This document shows positions 1 through 8,746 of a stretch of 64,000 bases of DNA, one piece after another; the stretch's first letter is position 1; every line of letters starts with the position of its first letter. Origin of the DNA: Flavobacterium selenitireducens (GTDB lineage Bacteria; Bacteroidota; Bacteroidia; Flavobacteriales; Flavobacteriaceae); the NCBI RefSeq assembly GCF_014748335.1, contig NZ_JAAVIY010000003.1, forward strand, positions 124,001 through 188,000, given 5' to 3'. Both the position numbers and the translations under genes were made by a program. Below the pieces are notes generated by a model. It searched no databases and was not told the origin of the DNA. It saw nothing but the letters and a program-made list of their open reading frames with translations.

Positions 1-1
1 T

Positions 2-1846
2 TTCAAGGTTGCGAATCGATTTTTTAATATTGAAGCGTTTGAAAATTATAAAGAAGTGTCGTTCAAAGCGCTAGATAGATCTGTTGAAGCGAACGACACT
101 ATCAGCGAAGCAAAGGCATATGTATATTTAGGAGATTATTACAAATACAAAATAGCTAAGGATAGTGCATTTACATACTATTTGAAAGCTGAAAAAATTT
201 ATGCGAAGATTGATGACAAAGTAAATCTGGCTTCAGTAAAAATCAACAATGCCGAAATCTTATGGAATCAAAATGACTATTATGCAAGTGAGGCTGCCGC
301 ATTGGACGCACTAAAACTTTTGAGAAATACTGATGACGTTCAGAAAACTTATGAAGCCTTGGTGTTACTCGGAATAATATCGAATGCCCTAAAGAACTAT
401 AATGATGCCCTATTATATCTGAACAGAGCATTTAATATTGTTGAAAATAGCCCTTTACAATCGCCTAGTCCATATGCAACAACCCTCAATAATATTGGCA
501 ACGTTTATCAAGGAGCGGAGAAAAATGACGAAGCAATTTTAAATTTCGAGAAGGCGTTAAAAGAAAAAAACCTTGACAGGGAAAATCCGTTGCTATACTC
601 TGTCTTATTAGATAATTTGGCATACTCCAAATTCAAAAAAGGCGAGAAGGGAAAACAAATCGTGGAATTATTTGAAGAGTCTATTAGAATTAAGAGTGGG
701 TTAAATTACCTTTCAGGAATTTGTTTTAGTAAAACGAGATTGGGGGAATATTACTATTCTATCGGGCAACTTGATAGCGCTATTTATCAAACCAAAGAAG
801 CATTGAAAATTGCTGAAGAGAGTCAAAATGCTATTCTAAAATTAAATCCACTCAAACAGTTGTCGTCGTATGATGCTTTGAATTCGCAAAAATATTCCGA
901 TCAATATATTAGAATTAATGATTCTGTTCAACTTACAGAACGCCAACTAAAAGACAAATTCGCTCGCATCCAATTCGAAACGGATGAAATCTCGCTGCAA
1001 AAAGACAAACTAGAGGAAAAGAATAGGACACTTTTGCTGTTTTTTGTGGGGACGGTAATGATAGGACTGTTGTTGTTCGTAATCAGGACGCAGCGCGCCA
1101 AAAACCGGGAGTTGATGCTTAAGCAGGCCCAGCAAAAGGCGAATGAAGAAATTTACAATCTGATGATCGCCCAACAGAACAAAATCGAGGAAGGGCGTAT
1201 ACGCGAAAAAAAGCGCATTGCACAAGAACTCCACGACGGTGTCCTAAGCCGGCTTTTCGGGGCGCGTCTCAATCTTGACAGCCTGAACAAAATGGACGGA
1301 GGCGAAGCAACCGAGAAGCGCAATAATTACCTTACCGAACTCAAAAACATCGAACAGGACATTCGCGAAATATCGCACGACCTGAATCGGGAAAAATTCG
1401 TGCTTATCAATAACTTCCTGGCCATTTTGACGAATCTTCTCGAGGAACAAGCAAACAATTTCGAGACGGAAGTCGTAACCGATATCGATGATCGCATTCC
1501 ATGGGAGAAAGTGAGCAACAACCTGAAAATCAACATTTACAGGATTGTGCAGGAAGCGTTGCAGAATGTGAACAAATATGCCAAAGCGACAAAGATCAAA
1601 GTAATCCTACGAGAACAGGATGGCACCCTCAAACTAGAGGTCACAGATAATGGAGAAGGGTTTTCGGTAAACAAAAAAAGCAAAGGCATCGGCTTGTCCA
1701 ATATGGTTTCGAGAACACAGGAATGTGACGGACAACTAGAAATTAAGTCCAAAAAAGGAAAGGGAACGACAATTTGCATAACTTTCCCTACTGAAAGCAA
1801 ACCCGATGAAGGCCAACAGTCTTCCGCGGAGCCCGCCATCGCCTAA
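2..1846 (+). CDS. TPR sensor histidine kinase, 5' end outside window
   Basis: Membrane-linked sensor kinase of the HisKA_3 (NarX/NreB-like) type. The frame is open to the window edge, so the protein is N-terminally truncated here; the GTG at 56 is only the first possible internal start. Numbered from that GTG, residues 1-300 are tetratricopeptide repeats (for example ATTLNNIGNVYQ), about 325-345 form one membrane helix, and a coiled segment leads to the phospho-acceptor helix with His393 in QELHDGV. The HATPase domain follows, with N-box RIVQEALQNVNKYAKA, G1 DNGEGF and G2 GIGLSNM. The response regulator follows after 12 bp and is surely its partner. The TPR part is AT-rich (about 25-37% G+C in sampled lines) and the kinase part about 50%, suggesting the sensor half has a different history. 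The signal sensed cannot be told. Confidence 0.9.
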   Translation, partial: FKVANRFFNIEAFENYKEVSFKALDRSVEANDTISEAKAYVYLGDYYKYKIAKDSAFTYYLKAEKIYAKIDDKVNLASVKINNAEILWNQNDYYASEAAALDALKLLRNTDDVQKTYEALVLLGIISNALKNYNDALLYLNRAFNIVENSPLQSPSPYATTLNNIGNVYQGAEKNDEAILNFEKALKEKNLDRENPLLYSVLLDNLAYSKFKKGEKGKQIVELFEESIRIKSGLNYLSGICFSKTRLGEYYYSIGQLDSAIYQTKEALKIAEESQNAILKLNPLKQLSSYDALNSQKYSDQYIRINDSVQLTERQLKDKFARIQFETDEISLQKDKLEEKNRTLLLFFVGTVMIGLLLFVIRTQRAKNRELMLKQAQQKANEEIYNLMIAQQNKIEEGRIREKKRIAQELHDGVLSRLFGARLNLDSLNKMDGGEATEKRNNYLTELKNIEQDIREISHDLNREKFVLINNFLAILTNLLEEQANNFETEVVTDIDDRIPWEKVSNNLKINIYRIVQEALQNVNKYAKATKIKVILREQDGTLKLEVTDNGEGFSVNKKSKGIGLSNMVSRTQECDGQLEIKSKKGKGTTICITFPTESKPDEGQQSSAEPAIA

Positions 1847-1858
1847 CCAAACAACGAA

Positions 1859-2527
1859 ATGCCACAAAAAGTCAACATTCTCATTGTAGACGATCATCCG
1901 TTTATAATCGAGGCTTACAAAAACGCCATCAAAGGATACAATTCCGCCGATTATGAGTTTACCATCACACAGGCCAGCGACTGTAAATCCGGATACGACA
2001 ACATAACGGCGTCGGCTACCGGAGACTTCGACATCGCGTTTTTCGATATCAGCATGCCCGCTTATGAAGAGAAAAACATCCATTCCGGAGAAGACCTGGC
2101 GCAGCTGATCAAAAAGCAAATGCCCGATTGCAAGATCATCCTGCTTACGATGCACACCGAATTGCTCAAGATCAGCAACATCGTCAAAAACATCAATCCG
2201 AACGGCCTGATCATCAAAAACGATCTGACTTTCGACGAGTTGCTGACCGCGTTCGACAAAATCCTCCACGAGGAAAACTACTATAGCCAAACCGTCGTAA
2301 AACTCATTTCCCAAATACAATACGACAACATAGACGTCGACCAGTTCGACAAGCAAATCCTCTACCACTTGTCGAAAGGAACCAAAACGAAAGACATTCC
2401 GAGCTTCGTCCCGCTTTCGTTGAGCGCCATAGAAAAACGCAAGCTCAATCTCAAGGAAACCTTCAATCTCAAAGGCGCTACAGACATTGATCTGATAAGG
2501 GAAGCCCGCAATAAAGGCTTGCTGTAA
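1859..2527 (+). CDS. Response regulator, receiver plus LuxR-like HTH
   Basis: Cytoplasmic DNA-binding response regulator of 222 residues. The receiver domain fills residues 5-125, with the acidic pair Asp11-Asp12 (VDDHP), the phospho-acceptor Asp63 (FFDISMP), a Thr in LLTMHT and a Lys in IIKNDL. The C-terminus (about 160-220) resembles a LuxR/NarL-type helix-turn-helix but is divergent: KTKDIPSFVPLSLSAIEKRK takes the place of the usual recognition helices. The gene lies 12 bp after the sensor kinase, so the two form a classical two-component operon. A 13-bp hairpin follows the stop. Confidence 0.88.
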   Translation: MPQKVNILIVDDHPFIIEAYKNAIKGYNSADYEFTITQASDCKSGYDNITASATGDFDIAFFDISMPAYEEKNIHSGEDLAQLIKKQMPDCKIILLTMHTELLKISNIVKNINPNGLIIKNDLTFDELLTAFDKILHEENYYSQTVVKLISQIQYDNIDVDQFDKQILYHLSKGTKTKDIPSFVPLSLSAIEKRKLNLKETFNLKGATDIDLIREARNKGLL

Positions 2528-2548
2528 AACCGGACTTATGACATTTTG

Positions 2549-2580
2549 CGGTTTCCCGCATCAATTTATGCGGGAAACCG
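2549..2580 (+). terminator. Perfect 13-bp hairpin after the two-component operon
   Basis: Arms CGGTTTCCCGCAT (2549-2561) and ATGCGGGAAACCG (2568-2580) pair perfectly around a 6-base loop. No long T tract follows, so it may be a terminator or an RNA-end stabiliser. The rest of the 2528-2737 gap shows no open frame and nothing tRNA-like. Confidence 0.55.
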
Positions 2581-2700
2581 TAACCATTTATAGCAAACCA
2601 CCCGGTATCTTCGTTCCGGTAATGCTAAGTAAAAAATCCCGCAAGGGTAAATGAGTCAGTCTTTATAGCTTAACCTACTATCCAGAAACTGACGATCTCA

Positions 2701-2734
2701 AAAAAAGCGACACATTAGGGAGTGTCGCTTTTTT
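2701..2734. terminator. Bidirectional intrinsic terminator
   Basis: AAAAAAGCGACAC (2701-2713) pairs with GTGTCGCTTTTTT (2722-2734) over an 8-base loop, giving a GC stem flanked by A and T runs on both sides. It lies 4 bp past the thiL stop and can also stop rightward transcription from the two-component operon. Confidence 0.85.
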
Positions 2735-2737
2735 ATT

Positions 2738-3787
2738 TTATTCCGATTCCAATGCGTTCCAGCCTCGGGCCTTTAGCGGGATTTTGGTATCGGCGCGCGT
2801 TATCAGGTGAGCGCCCTCTTTTTCCTCGGTTATGTGTCCGATGACGGTAAAGTTCGGATTTGCCTTTATCTTGTCGAAATCCCCGAGTCCAATCGTAAAC
2901 AGCAATTCGTAATCCTCTCCACCGTTTATGGCCACGGTCGTCGCATCGATATTGAATTCTTCACAGGTGTTGATCAACTGAGGATCGATAGGCAGTTTTT
3001 CCTCGAAAAGGTTGCAACCGACATTCGATTGTTTGCACAGATGCAGGATTTCAGACGACAATCCGTCCGAAATGTCGATCATCGATGTCGGCTTTATTTC
3101 CAACGCATGCAACAATGTCCGGATGTCAGTCCGTGCCTCCGGCTTCAATTGTCGTTCGATAAGATAGGTGTAATTGTCAAGATCCGGCTGCGATTGGGGA
3201 TTCACGAGAAAAACCTGTTTCTCTCGCTCCAAAACTTGTAAGCCCATGTAAGCCGATCCCAAATCGCCTGAAACCACGAGCAGCTCATTCGGTCTTGCGC
3301 CGTTCCGGTATACGATTTCCGATTCGTCCGCCTGTCCCAAAGCCGTCACACTTATCAGAAGCCCGGTCTGGGACGACGTCGTGTCGCCACCTATCACATC
3401 TACATTGTACTGATTGGCCGCCAAGGCGATGCCCGCGTACAATTCTTCAACTGCTTCCAACGGAAAACGATTCGATATCGCAATGGAAACCGTGATTTGG
3501 GTCGGTTTGGCGTTCATCGCGCAAATGTCCGACAGATTGACCACGACCGCCTTGTAACCCAAATGTTTGAGCGGCATGAATGCCAGGTCGAAGTGAATGC
3601 CTTCGATCAGCAAATCGGTCGTCACGATGGCTTTTTTATCCTTGAAGTCGAGAACCGCCGCATCGTCACCGATTCCCTTCAGCGTCGAGTCCTGCCTGAT
3701 CTCGAAATTTTTAGTCAAATGGTCTATAAGACCGAATTCGCCCAATTGGGAAATGCTCGTTCGCTGCGGATTCTTGTTTTCTAACAT
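2738..3787 (-). CDS. thiL: Thiamine-monophosphate kinase
   Basis: ThiL phosphorylates thiamine monophosphate with ATP to give thiamine diphosphate, the last step of cofactor synthesis, in the cytoplasm. From Met at 3787 (349 aa) the family marks are clear: GIGDDAAVL near residue 40, TTDLLIEGIHFDL near 56-68, then VNLSDICAMNA, VIGGDTTSS, ISDGLSSEI and NGGEDYELLFT. These are the Mg-ATP and substrate loops of the AIR-synthase-like fold. I chose the Met at 3787 over the one at 3808 because 3808 lies inside a perfect TACCTTTG promoter box. No other thiamine gene is adjacent, so it appears to be transcribed alone. Its end meets a strong terminator. Confidence 0.95.
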   Translation of the reverse strand: MLENKNPQRTSISQLGEFGLIDHLTKNFEIRQDSTLKGIGDDAAVLDFKDKKAIVTTDLLIEGIHFDLAFMPLKHLGYKAVVVNLSDICAMNAKPTQITVSIAISNRFPLEAVEELYAGIALAANQYNVDVIGGDTTSSQTGLLISVTALGQADESEIVYRNGARPNELLVVSGDLGSAYMGLQVLEREKQVFLVNPQSQPDLDNYTYLIERQLKPEARTDIRTLLHALEIKPTSMIDISDGLSSEILHLCKQSNVGCNLFEEKLPIDPQLINTCEEFNIDATTVAINGGEDYELLFTIGLGDFDKIKANPNFTVIGHITEEKEGAHLITRADTKIPLKARGWNALESE

Positions 3788-3805
3788 ATTTGGAAAATTG
3801 AAGTG

Positions 3806-3813
3806 CAAAGGTA
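3806..3813 (-). promoter_or_regulatory. Bacteroidota -7 box for thiL
   Basis: On the minus strand this reads TACCTTTG, a perfect match to TAnnTTTG, followed by CAC as in the dusB and rbfA promoters of this window. It ends 18 bases before the thiL ATG. No clear TTG -33 element is seen. Confidence 0.65.
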
Positions 3814-3975
3814 CGCTTTTGGGATTTTCGGCGGGATAGAATGTCGCGAATTCAGCGTATGAAAACCGGGTTGCGTCCGAAAGATATTAATCTTAAGACA
3901 CTCTAACTCTTAACGACAACTAAAAAAAGCGACTTCCAGTTTTGCTGCTGACAAACGGTTGTCACTCGACGGTTT

Positions 3976-3983
3976 TAATTTTG
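3976..3983 (+). promoter_or_regulatory. Possible -7 box for the DinB-like gene
   Basis: TAATTTTG matches TAnnTTTG and lies 26 bases before the ATG at 4010. The nearest TTG (3959-3961) is only 14 bases upstream, shorter than the usual 17-23, so the match is tentative. Confidence 0.45.
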
Positions 3984-4009
3984 GGCTATAACAAATAAAA
4001 CACATCATC

Positions 4010-4498
4010 ATGGAAACAACAGCCACAACCACAATGCCTATCATCAGCAAAGACGAGTTGCTGAAGCACTATTTCGGACACCGGTTTTTGACGCGCCGGA
4101 CCATCGAGCTTTTCCCGGAAAAGGAGTTTTTCGAATTTTCGATCGGAGGCATGAGAACTGCGGCGCAATTGGCCAACGAACTGCTCTCGATCGCCGGGCC
4201 GGCACTGAAAGCGATCGCCAATTCAGACGATGTTCCGTATATTGAACCATCGGTTCCCGCGTCAAAGGCGGAATACTTGAAAAAATGGGATGAAGCCGAC
4301 GAGGAAATCAAAACCTATTGGGCGCAAATCCCTGAAGAGCGGTTCCCGGAAATGTTCAATCTTTTCGGGCAATACAATTTCCCGATCCTGCACAACGTCC
4401 TGTATTTCATCGACAACGAAATCCATCACAGAGGCCAAATGTTCGTCTACTTACGCGCGCTGAACATCGAGCCGCCATTTTTTTGGGAGCGTTGGTGA
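4010..4498 (+). CDS. DinB-like four-helix protein
   Basis: A 162-residue soluble protein of the DinB/YfiT-like four-helix-bundle superfamily. These bind a metal with three histidines, and several act as thiol- or bacillithiol-dependent transferases or stress proteins. The best mark is the C-terminal helix DNEIHHRGQMFVYLRAL (about residues 132-148), the usual H-x3-H-type metal helix. An earlier candidate His lies in LKHYFGHRFL near residues 20-29. The end, PPFFWERW, is also typical. It appears monocistronic with its own -7 box. The superfamily assignment is good; the substrate is unknown. Confidence 0.75.
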   Translation: METTATTTMPIISKDELLKHYFGHRFLTRRTIELFPEKEFFEFSIGGMRTAAQLANELLSIAGPALKAIANSDDVPYIEPSVPASKAEYLKKWDEADEEIKTYWAQIPEERFPEMFNLFGQYNFPILHNVLYFIDNEIHHRGQMFVYLRALNIEPPFFWERW

Positions 4499-4506
4499 GT
4501 TTTAAT

Positions 4507-4534
4507 TTAAGGTTTAAAGTTTAAGGTTTAAAGT
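4507..4534. repeat. Tandem 14-bp repeat, two copies
   Basis: TTAAGGTTTAAAGT occurs at 4507-4520 and again at 4521-4534. A third identical copy lies at 31240-31253. The stop codon and last residues (TLNLKL) of the neighbouring regulator fall inside this repeat. Confidence 0.8.
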
Positions 4535-5527
4535 TTGCCCGGGGCGTGAAGTTTCGGGCTTTTTTTCGTTGGATTTTATGCGGGCTTTGGCAAGTTCCAT
4601 CAATTCGAGCAATCGGTCGTTAAGCGAAAGCGGCTCGAGGATCGTCGCATAATCGGCAAACATCAGGAACCAGCGCGCAAAACCATCGTTCACGTCCCGC
4701 GTCATAAACGTCATTTCGCATCCGTCGGGCGTCTCGATTTCTGACGTGAATCCGAAATGTTTGCGATCGAATTTCATGAACGGTACGACATATTTTTCCG
4801 CAACGATCCGAACCAGCGTTGTTGTGGCTTTCGAGGAATTCAGGTAGGTTTCCAAAGGCTCGTGTTGCCGCTCGAATTTAAGATCCGTCAAGCGGATGTT
4901 GTGGATGCGGTCGGTGCGAAACTGCCTGTAATCGTTGCGCAAATGGCAATATCCGAAGATGTACCAAAACGTATTTTCGTGAAAAACGCCCACTGGCTCG
5001 ACGATGCGCTCTCCCGGTTGGCCGGCCGCAACGGCTTCGTATAACAATTTTACCTGTAGCTTTTCGCCAATACTCCGAAAAATGGACGCCAGTGCGTTGG
5101 GTGCCTTTGATCGGTCGAACCCGCCGGTATGACGCACCAAGACGTTCGATTCGATCTCTTCGACCAACTCTTTTTCGGAACTTCTCAGGACGGCTTTGAG
5201 TTTGAACATGGCCGAGGCGTAATGGTCGCCCAATTCCTGGTCCGAGAACTGTTGCATGAGCTTTTCGGCGGCAATGAACGACGAGGCTTCTTCACGCGTG
5301 AACATCACAGGCGGCAATCGGTAGCCGTCTACGAGCGAGTATCCGATTCCAGCTTCGGAGTAAATCGGGACGCCCGATGCCTCAAGTGTGCGTATGTCGC
5401 GGTAAATCGTGCGCAAACTGCAATCGAAACGGTCGGCCATTTCCTGGGCTTTCACGATTTTTTTCGACTGGAGTTGGATCAAGATCGAAACGATCCTGTC
5501 GAAGCGTTTTGGCGACTCGTCCTGCAT
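4514..5527 (-). CDS. HTH/WYL-domain transcriptional regulator (YafY-like)
   Basis: DNA-binding regulator of 337 residues from the Met at 5527. The N-terminus (about 5-65) is a DeoR/HTH_11-like winged helix: AQEMADRFDCSLRTIYRDI, then ASGVPIYSEAGIGYSL. The middle and C-terminus hold a WYL domain with the signature WYIFGYCHLRNDYRQFRTDR, thought to sense a small ligand or nucleic acid. The start at 5527 is supported by a TATCTTTG box at 5539-5546; the longer frame to 5665 has no family-like sequence. The last codons (TLNLKL) are written by a tandem repeat, so the native C-terminus may have been replaced. It is divergent from the GNAT gene, which it may control. Confidence 0.88.
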   Translation of the reverse strand: MQDESPKRFDRIVSILIQLQSKKIVKAQEMADRFDCSLRTIYRDIRTLEASGVPIYSEAGIGYSLVDGYRLPPVMFTREEASSFIAAEKLMQQFSDQELGDHYASAMFKLKAVLRSSEKELVEEIESNVLVRHTGGFDRSKAPNALASIFRSIGEKLQVKLLYEAVAAGQPGERIVEPVGVFHENTFWYIFGYCHLRNDYRQFRTDRIHNIRLTDLKFERQHEPLETYLNSSKATTTLVRIVAEKYVVPFMKFDRKHFGFTSEIETPDGCEMTFMTRDVNDGFARWFLMFADYATILEPLSLNDRLLELMELAKARIKSNEKKPETSRPGQTLNLKL

Positions 5528-5538
5528 CGGTTTTTTTT

Positions 5539-5546
5539 CAAAGATA
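5539..5546 (-). promoter_or_regulatory. -7 box of the WYL regulator
   Basis: The minus strand reads TATCTTTG (TAnnTTTG), ending 11 bases before the ATG at 5527. It supports that start codon. No -33 TTG is evident. Confidence 0.55.
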
Positions 5547-5628
5547 AGAATAGTGGCGTCCGGTTGCAGCGTTTTATTCCCGTTGCCAAAGTTGTGGATA
5601 CGGACAATGTCAAACCAATATATTGATC

Positions 5629-5664
5629 TGTTACAAAAAATCTGTGACATTATATTTTGTAACA
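5629..5664. promoter_or_regulatory. Inverted repeat between divergent genes, possible operator
   Basis: TGTTACAAAA (5629-5638) and TTTTGTAACA (5655-5664) form perfect 10-bp arms around 16 bases. The site lies in the 212-bp gap between the WYL regulator and the GNAT gene, the right place for an operator shared by both. It could equally be a weak hairpin. Confidence 0.4.
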
Positions 5665-5739
5665 CATGACTTATAACAATGTGAATTGAGATGTTGAACT
5701 ATATATACGCGACCGGCCAAAAGGTTGTAAATTCACGTT

Positions 5740-6291
5740 ATGGAAACCATTTCAATACGAAAGGTCGGTCAAGCCGATTTGGAAACGCTTCGCCAACTTA
5801 GCATCAAAACGTTTAGGGACAGTTTTGCCGATGCCAATTCCAAAGAAGATATCGACACCTATATTGCCGAAAGTCGTTCAACGGACAGGATCGCCAGTGA
5901 ATTCGCGAACCCGGAATCGAAATTTTACTTCGCCGTCTCGGTAGAGCAGCCAGTCGGCTATATGAAGTTGAATCGCGGTATGGCGCAAAACGAATGCAAG
6001 GACGAGAATGCGATGGAAATCCAGCAAATTTACGTCGACAAGGGATTCCAGAATCTCAGGATCGGACAGTCGCTGTTGGACGTTGCGTTCGATCACGCCT
6101 CGAATCTCCAGCTCGATTTCGTCTGGCTCGGCGTATGGGAACACAATCACGACGCTATCCGGTTTTACGAAAAAAACGGGTTTGTTGTTTTCGGCAAGCA
6201 CGATTTCCGTCTCGGGAAAGACCTGCAAACCGATCTGTTAATGAAAAAACAATTTATCGAACGATATGAAAACACGAATGATCTGGGCTAA
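5740..6291 (+). CDS. GNAT-family N-acetyltransferase
   Basis: Cytoplasmic acetyl-CoA-dependent acetyltransferase, 183 residues. The core acetyl-CoA site is IQQIYVDKGFQNLRIGQSLL (about 91-110), a QxxxxIG form of the Q/RxxGxG/A loop. It is followed by WLGVWEHNHDAIRFYEKNGF, the usual beta5/alpha4 end of the fold. It looks closest to PaiA-like diamine/spermidine acetyltransferases, but the substrate cannot be fixed from sequence. The following VOC gene overlaps it by 26 bp, so the two are co-transcribed. Confidence 0.88.
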   Translation: METISIRKVGQADLETLRQLSIKTFRDSFADANSKEDIDTYIAESRSTDRIASEFANPESKFYFAVSVEQPVGYMKLNRGMAQNECKDENAMEIQQIYVDKGFQNLRIGQSLLDVAFDHASNLQLDFVWLGVWEHNHDAIRFYEKNGFVVFGKHDFRLGKDLQTDLLMKKQFIERYENTNDLG

Positions 6292-6664
6292 CCTGATTTC
6301 GCGGAATTTGGAAGTCACGTCAAAATTTTATTCCGATCTTGGATTCAAGCAAAACGGTAAACACAACTCGGCAGATCTGGTAAGTTTTTCGTTTGGCGAC
6401 AGCAATTTCGTCATCAATTTCTTTACGGAAAGCGGACTCAAGATGGGCAAAGATGGGAAATGGGTCGATGCGAAACGCGAAAACGAGGTTTTATTTTCCC
6501 TTTCGGCAGACAGCAGGGAAGAAGTCGATCAATGGGTCGAAAAAGTGAAATCGGCGGGCGCGACGATTTTCGAAGCGCCCCAAAATTTCGAACAAGGTTA
6601 CACTTTCGGGTTCGCCGATCCGGACGGCCACAAATACAATATTTTATACTGGCCCGGAATGTAA
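6266..6664 (+). CDS. VOC-fold (glyoxalase/bleomycin-resistance-like) protein
   Basis: A 132-residue single-module pair of beta-alpha-beta-beta-beta units typical of the vicinal-oxygen-chelate superfamily. Marks are WANLISRNLEVTSKFYSDLG at the start and GYTFGFADPDGHKYNILYWP at the end, the classic F-DPDGH-x-Y/W motif. Its start lies 26 bp inside the upstream GNAT gene; Met5 (6278) is an alternative start. Possible roles are a glyoxalase, a dioxygenase-like enzyme or a drug-binding protein. No substrate can be assigned. A hairpin follows the stop. Confidence 0.85.
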   Translation: MKTRMIWANLISRNLEVTSKFYSDLGFKQNGKHNSADLVSFSFGDSNFVINFFTESGLKMGKDGKWVDAKRENEVLFSLSADSREEVDQWVEKVKSAGATIFEAPQNFEQGYTFGFADPDGHKYNILYWPGM

Positions 6665-6673
6665 CCATAAAAA

Positions 6674-6704
6674 AATCCCGAACAGGCATGAGCTGATCGG
6701 GATT
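6674..6704. terminator. Hairpin between convergent VOC and lepA genes
   Basis: AATCCCGAACAG (6674-6685) and CTGATCGGGATT (6693-6704) pair with one mismatch around 7 bases. It is preceded by a run of A (leftward T tract) and followed by TTTTT at 6711-6715, so it can serve both converging genes. Confidence 0.7.
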
Positions 6705-6725
6705 GTTCATTTTTGTATTTGAGCA

Positions 6726-8522
6726 TCAATCGTTGAGCTTCAAAACGGCCATAAATGCCTCCTGCGGAATCTCGACGTTTCCGACCTGGCGCATGCGTTT
6801 CTTACCTTTTTTCTGCTTTTCGAGGAGTTTTCTCTTACGCGAAATATCACCACCATAGCACTTTGCGGTAACGTCTTTTCTCAATGCCTTGATCGTTTCA
6901 CGAGCGATGATTTTCGCTCCGATGGCCGCCTGGATTGGAATGTCGAATTGCTGGCGTGGAATCAGTTCGCGCAATTTTTCGGTCATTTTCTTGCCGATGT
7001 TGTATGCATTGTCGGCATGGATCAAAGCCGAAAGAGCGTCCACCGTATTGCCGTTGAGCAAAACGTCCAGCTTCACGAGATTCGACGTGCGCATTCCTAT
7101 CGGATGGTAGTCAAACGAAGCATATCCTTTCGAGACGGTTTTGAGTCGATCGTAGAAGTCAAATACGATCTCGGCCAGCGGCATATCGAAGTTCAATTCG
7201 ACGCGTTCGGTTGTGAGGTAGGTCTGATTTGTGATTTGACCTCGTTTTTCGATACAAAGCGACATCACATTCCCCACGAAATCCGCTTTGGTAATGATCG
7301 TGGCCTTGATATACGGCTCTTCGACCCGGTCCAGTTTAGACGGTTCAGGAAGATCCGACGGGTTGTTGACCACAAACCCAACTTCCGGTTCCTTTTTGGT
7401 ATAAGCGAGATAGGAAACGTTGGGAACCGTTGTGATCACGGTCATATTGAACTCGCGCTCGAGGCGTTCCTGGATGATTTCCATGTGCAACATCCCGAGG
7501 AATCCGCATCGGAAGCCAAAACCAAGTGCCGCGGAACTTTCGGCAGCAAATACCAAAGACGCATCGTTCAATTGCAATTTCTCCATCGACGCGCGCAATT
7601 CTTCGTAATCTTCGGTATCAACCGGATAAATTCCAGCGAAAACCATCGGTTTCACGTCTTCGAATCCCGTGATCATATTTGTCGTCGGCGTTTTCGCATC
7701 CGTGACCGTATCGCCCACTTTTACTTCTCGCGCTTCTTTTATCCCCGAAATGAGGTAACCAACGTCCCCGGCAGAAACGACGGGTTTCGGAACCTGGTTC
7801 AATTTCAACGTCCCGATTTCATCGGCAAAATATTCGTTGCCGGTCGCCATGAATTTAATCTTCTGACCCTTTTTGATCTCTCCGTTTTTTACCCGGAAAA
7901 TAACTTCGATGCCTCGAAACGGGTTGTAGACCGAGTCGAAAATCAGCGCCTGAAGCGGCTCGTCAGGGTTGCCTTTCGGAGCGGGTATGCGCTCAACGAT
8001 AGCTTCGAGTATCTTGTCTACTCCGAACCCGGTTTTTCCGGATGCGTGGATGATGTCCTCGATCTTGCATCCGAGCAAATCGACGATATCGTCACTCACT
8101 TCTTCAGGATTCGCGCTAGGCAAATCGACCTTGTTCAACACCGGGATGATTTCCAGGTCGTTGTCCAAGGCAAGGTAAAGGTTGGAAATCGTTTGCGCCT
8201 GAATGCTTTGCGCCGCATCGACGATCAAAAGTGCGCCTTCGCAAGCAGCGATGGAACGCGAAACTTCGTAGGAGAAATCGACGTGTCCCGGTGTATCGAT
8301 GAGGTTGAGCGTGTATTTTTCGCCTTTATAAGTGTAATCCATCTGGATCGCGTGGCTCTTTATCGTGATGCCGCGTTCGCGTTCCAGATCCATGTTGTCG
8401 AGCAACTGGGCCTTTTCTTCGCGGGCGGTTACGGTTTGGGTCGCGCCAAGCAAACGGTCGGCCAACGTACTTTTACCGTGGTCGATATGGGCGATGATGC
8501 AAAAATTGCGGATGTTTTTCAT
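6726..8522 (-). CDS. lepA: Elongation factor 4 (LepA), ribosomal back-translocase GTPase
   Basis: Translational GTPase of 598 residues that acts on the ribosome and is implicated in back-translocation and 30S maturation. From the Met at 8522: G1 AHIDHGKST (about 11-19), [10 protein letters not shown]3 DTPGHVDF, G4 NKVDLP, then EF-Tu-like domain II, two EF-G-like domains and the LepA C-terminal domain ending in [16 protein letters not shown]. The length equals the usual 598-600 aa. The frame runs 24 codons further upstream, but the family starts at [19 protein letters not shown], so I used 8522. The apparent promoter at 8620-8649 then leaves a leader of about 90 bases. Confidence 0.97.
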   Translation of the reverse strand: MKNIRNFCIIAHIDHGKSTLADRLLGATQTVTAREEKAQLLDNMDLERERGITIKSHAIQMDYTYKGEKYTLNLIDTPGHVDFSYEVSRSIAACEGALLIVDAAQSIQAQTISNLYLALDNDLEIIPVLNKVDLPSANPEEVSDDIVDLLGCKIEDIIHASGKTGFGVDKILEAIVERIPAPKGNPDEPLQALIFDSVYNPFRGIEVIFRVKNGEIKKGQKIKFMATGNEYFADEIGTLKLNQVPKPVVSAGDVGYLISGIKEAREVKVGDTVTDAKTPTTNMITGFEDVKPMVFAGIYPVDTEDYEELRASMEKLQLNDASLVFAAESSAALGFGFRCGFLGMLHMEIIQERLEREFNMTVITTVPNVSYLAYTKKEPEVGFVVNNPSDLPEPSKLDRVEEPYIKATIITKADFVGNVMSLCIEKRGQITNQTYLTTERVELNFDMPLAEIVFDFYDRLKTVSKGYASFDYHPIGMRTSNLVKLDVLLNGNTVDALSALIHADNAYNIGKKMTEKLRELIPRQQFDIPIQAAIGAKIIARETIKALRKDVTAKCYGGDISRKRKLLEKQKKGKKRMRQVGNVEIPQEAFMAVLKLND

Positions 8523-8619
8523 TTTCTGTTGCAATAAGCTTTGTGCTGTCGGCTTTAAGCTGAGGTTCATCGTGTCACGGGAACCAGCCGCCATTTGGGC
8601 GAAGCTTGGAATTAATCGG

Positions 8620-8649
8620 CAAATATAACGCTAAAGTTGGTTGCCACAA
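8620..8649 (-). promoter_or_regulatory. Promoter of lepA (TTG-N19-TATATTTG)
   Basis: On the minus strand, TTG (8649-8647) is followed after 19 bases by TATATTTG (8627-8620), matching both Bacteroidota elements with correct spacing. The rest of the 8523-8746 gap has no open frame of note. Confidence 0.65.
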
Positions 8650-8718
8650 TACGATAGGATTATTATTAATGGGCGAACATTACGGCAAATGACGTATACC
8701 GTCTTTCGGAAAAATAAT

Positions 8719-8726
8719 TACTTTTG
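8719..8726 (+). promoter_or_regulatory. -7 box of the first secreted-protein gene
   Basis: TACTTTTG matches TAnnTTTG and lies 20 bases before the ATG at 8747. A -33 TTG is not obvious. Confidence 0.5.
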
Positions 8727-8746
8727 GCCCAACTAATCAAGATATT

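Noticed and set aside
2528-2737. Possible tRNA or small RNA in the gap before thiL
   Set aside because: Only two hairpins are present; no cloverleaf, CCA end or conserved T-loop was found.
6948-8537. 529-codon open frame on the plus strand
   Set aside because: It is antisense to the whole of lepA, and its translation is rich in Arg, His and Phe with no domain; a shadow of a conserved gene.
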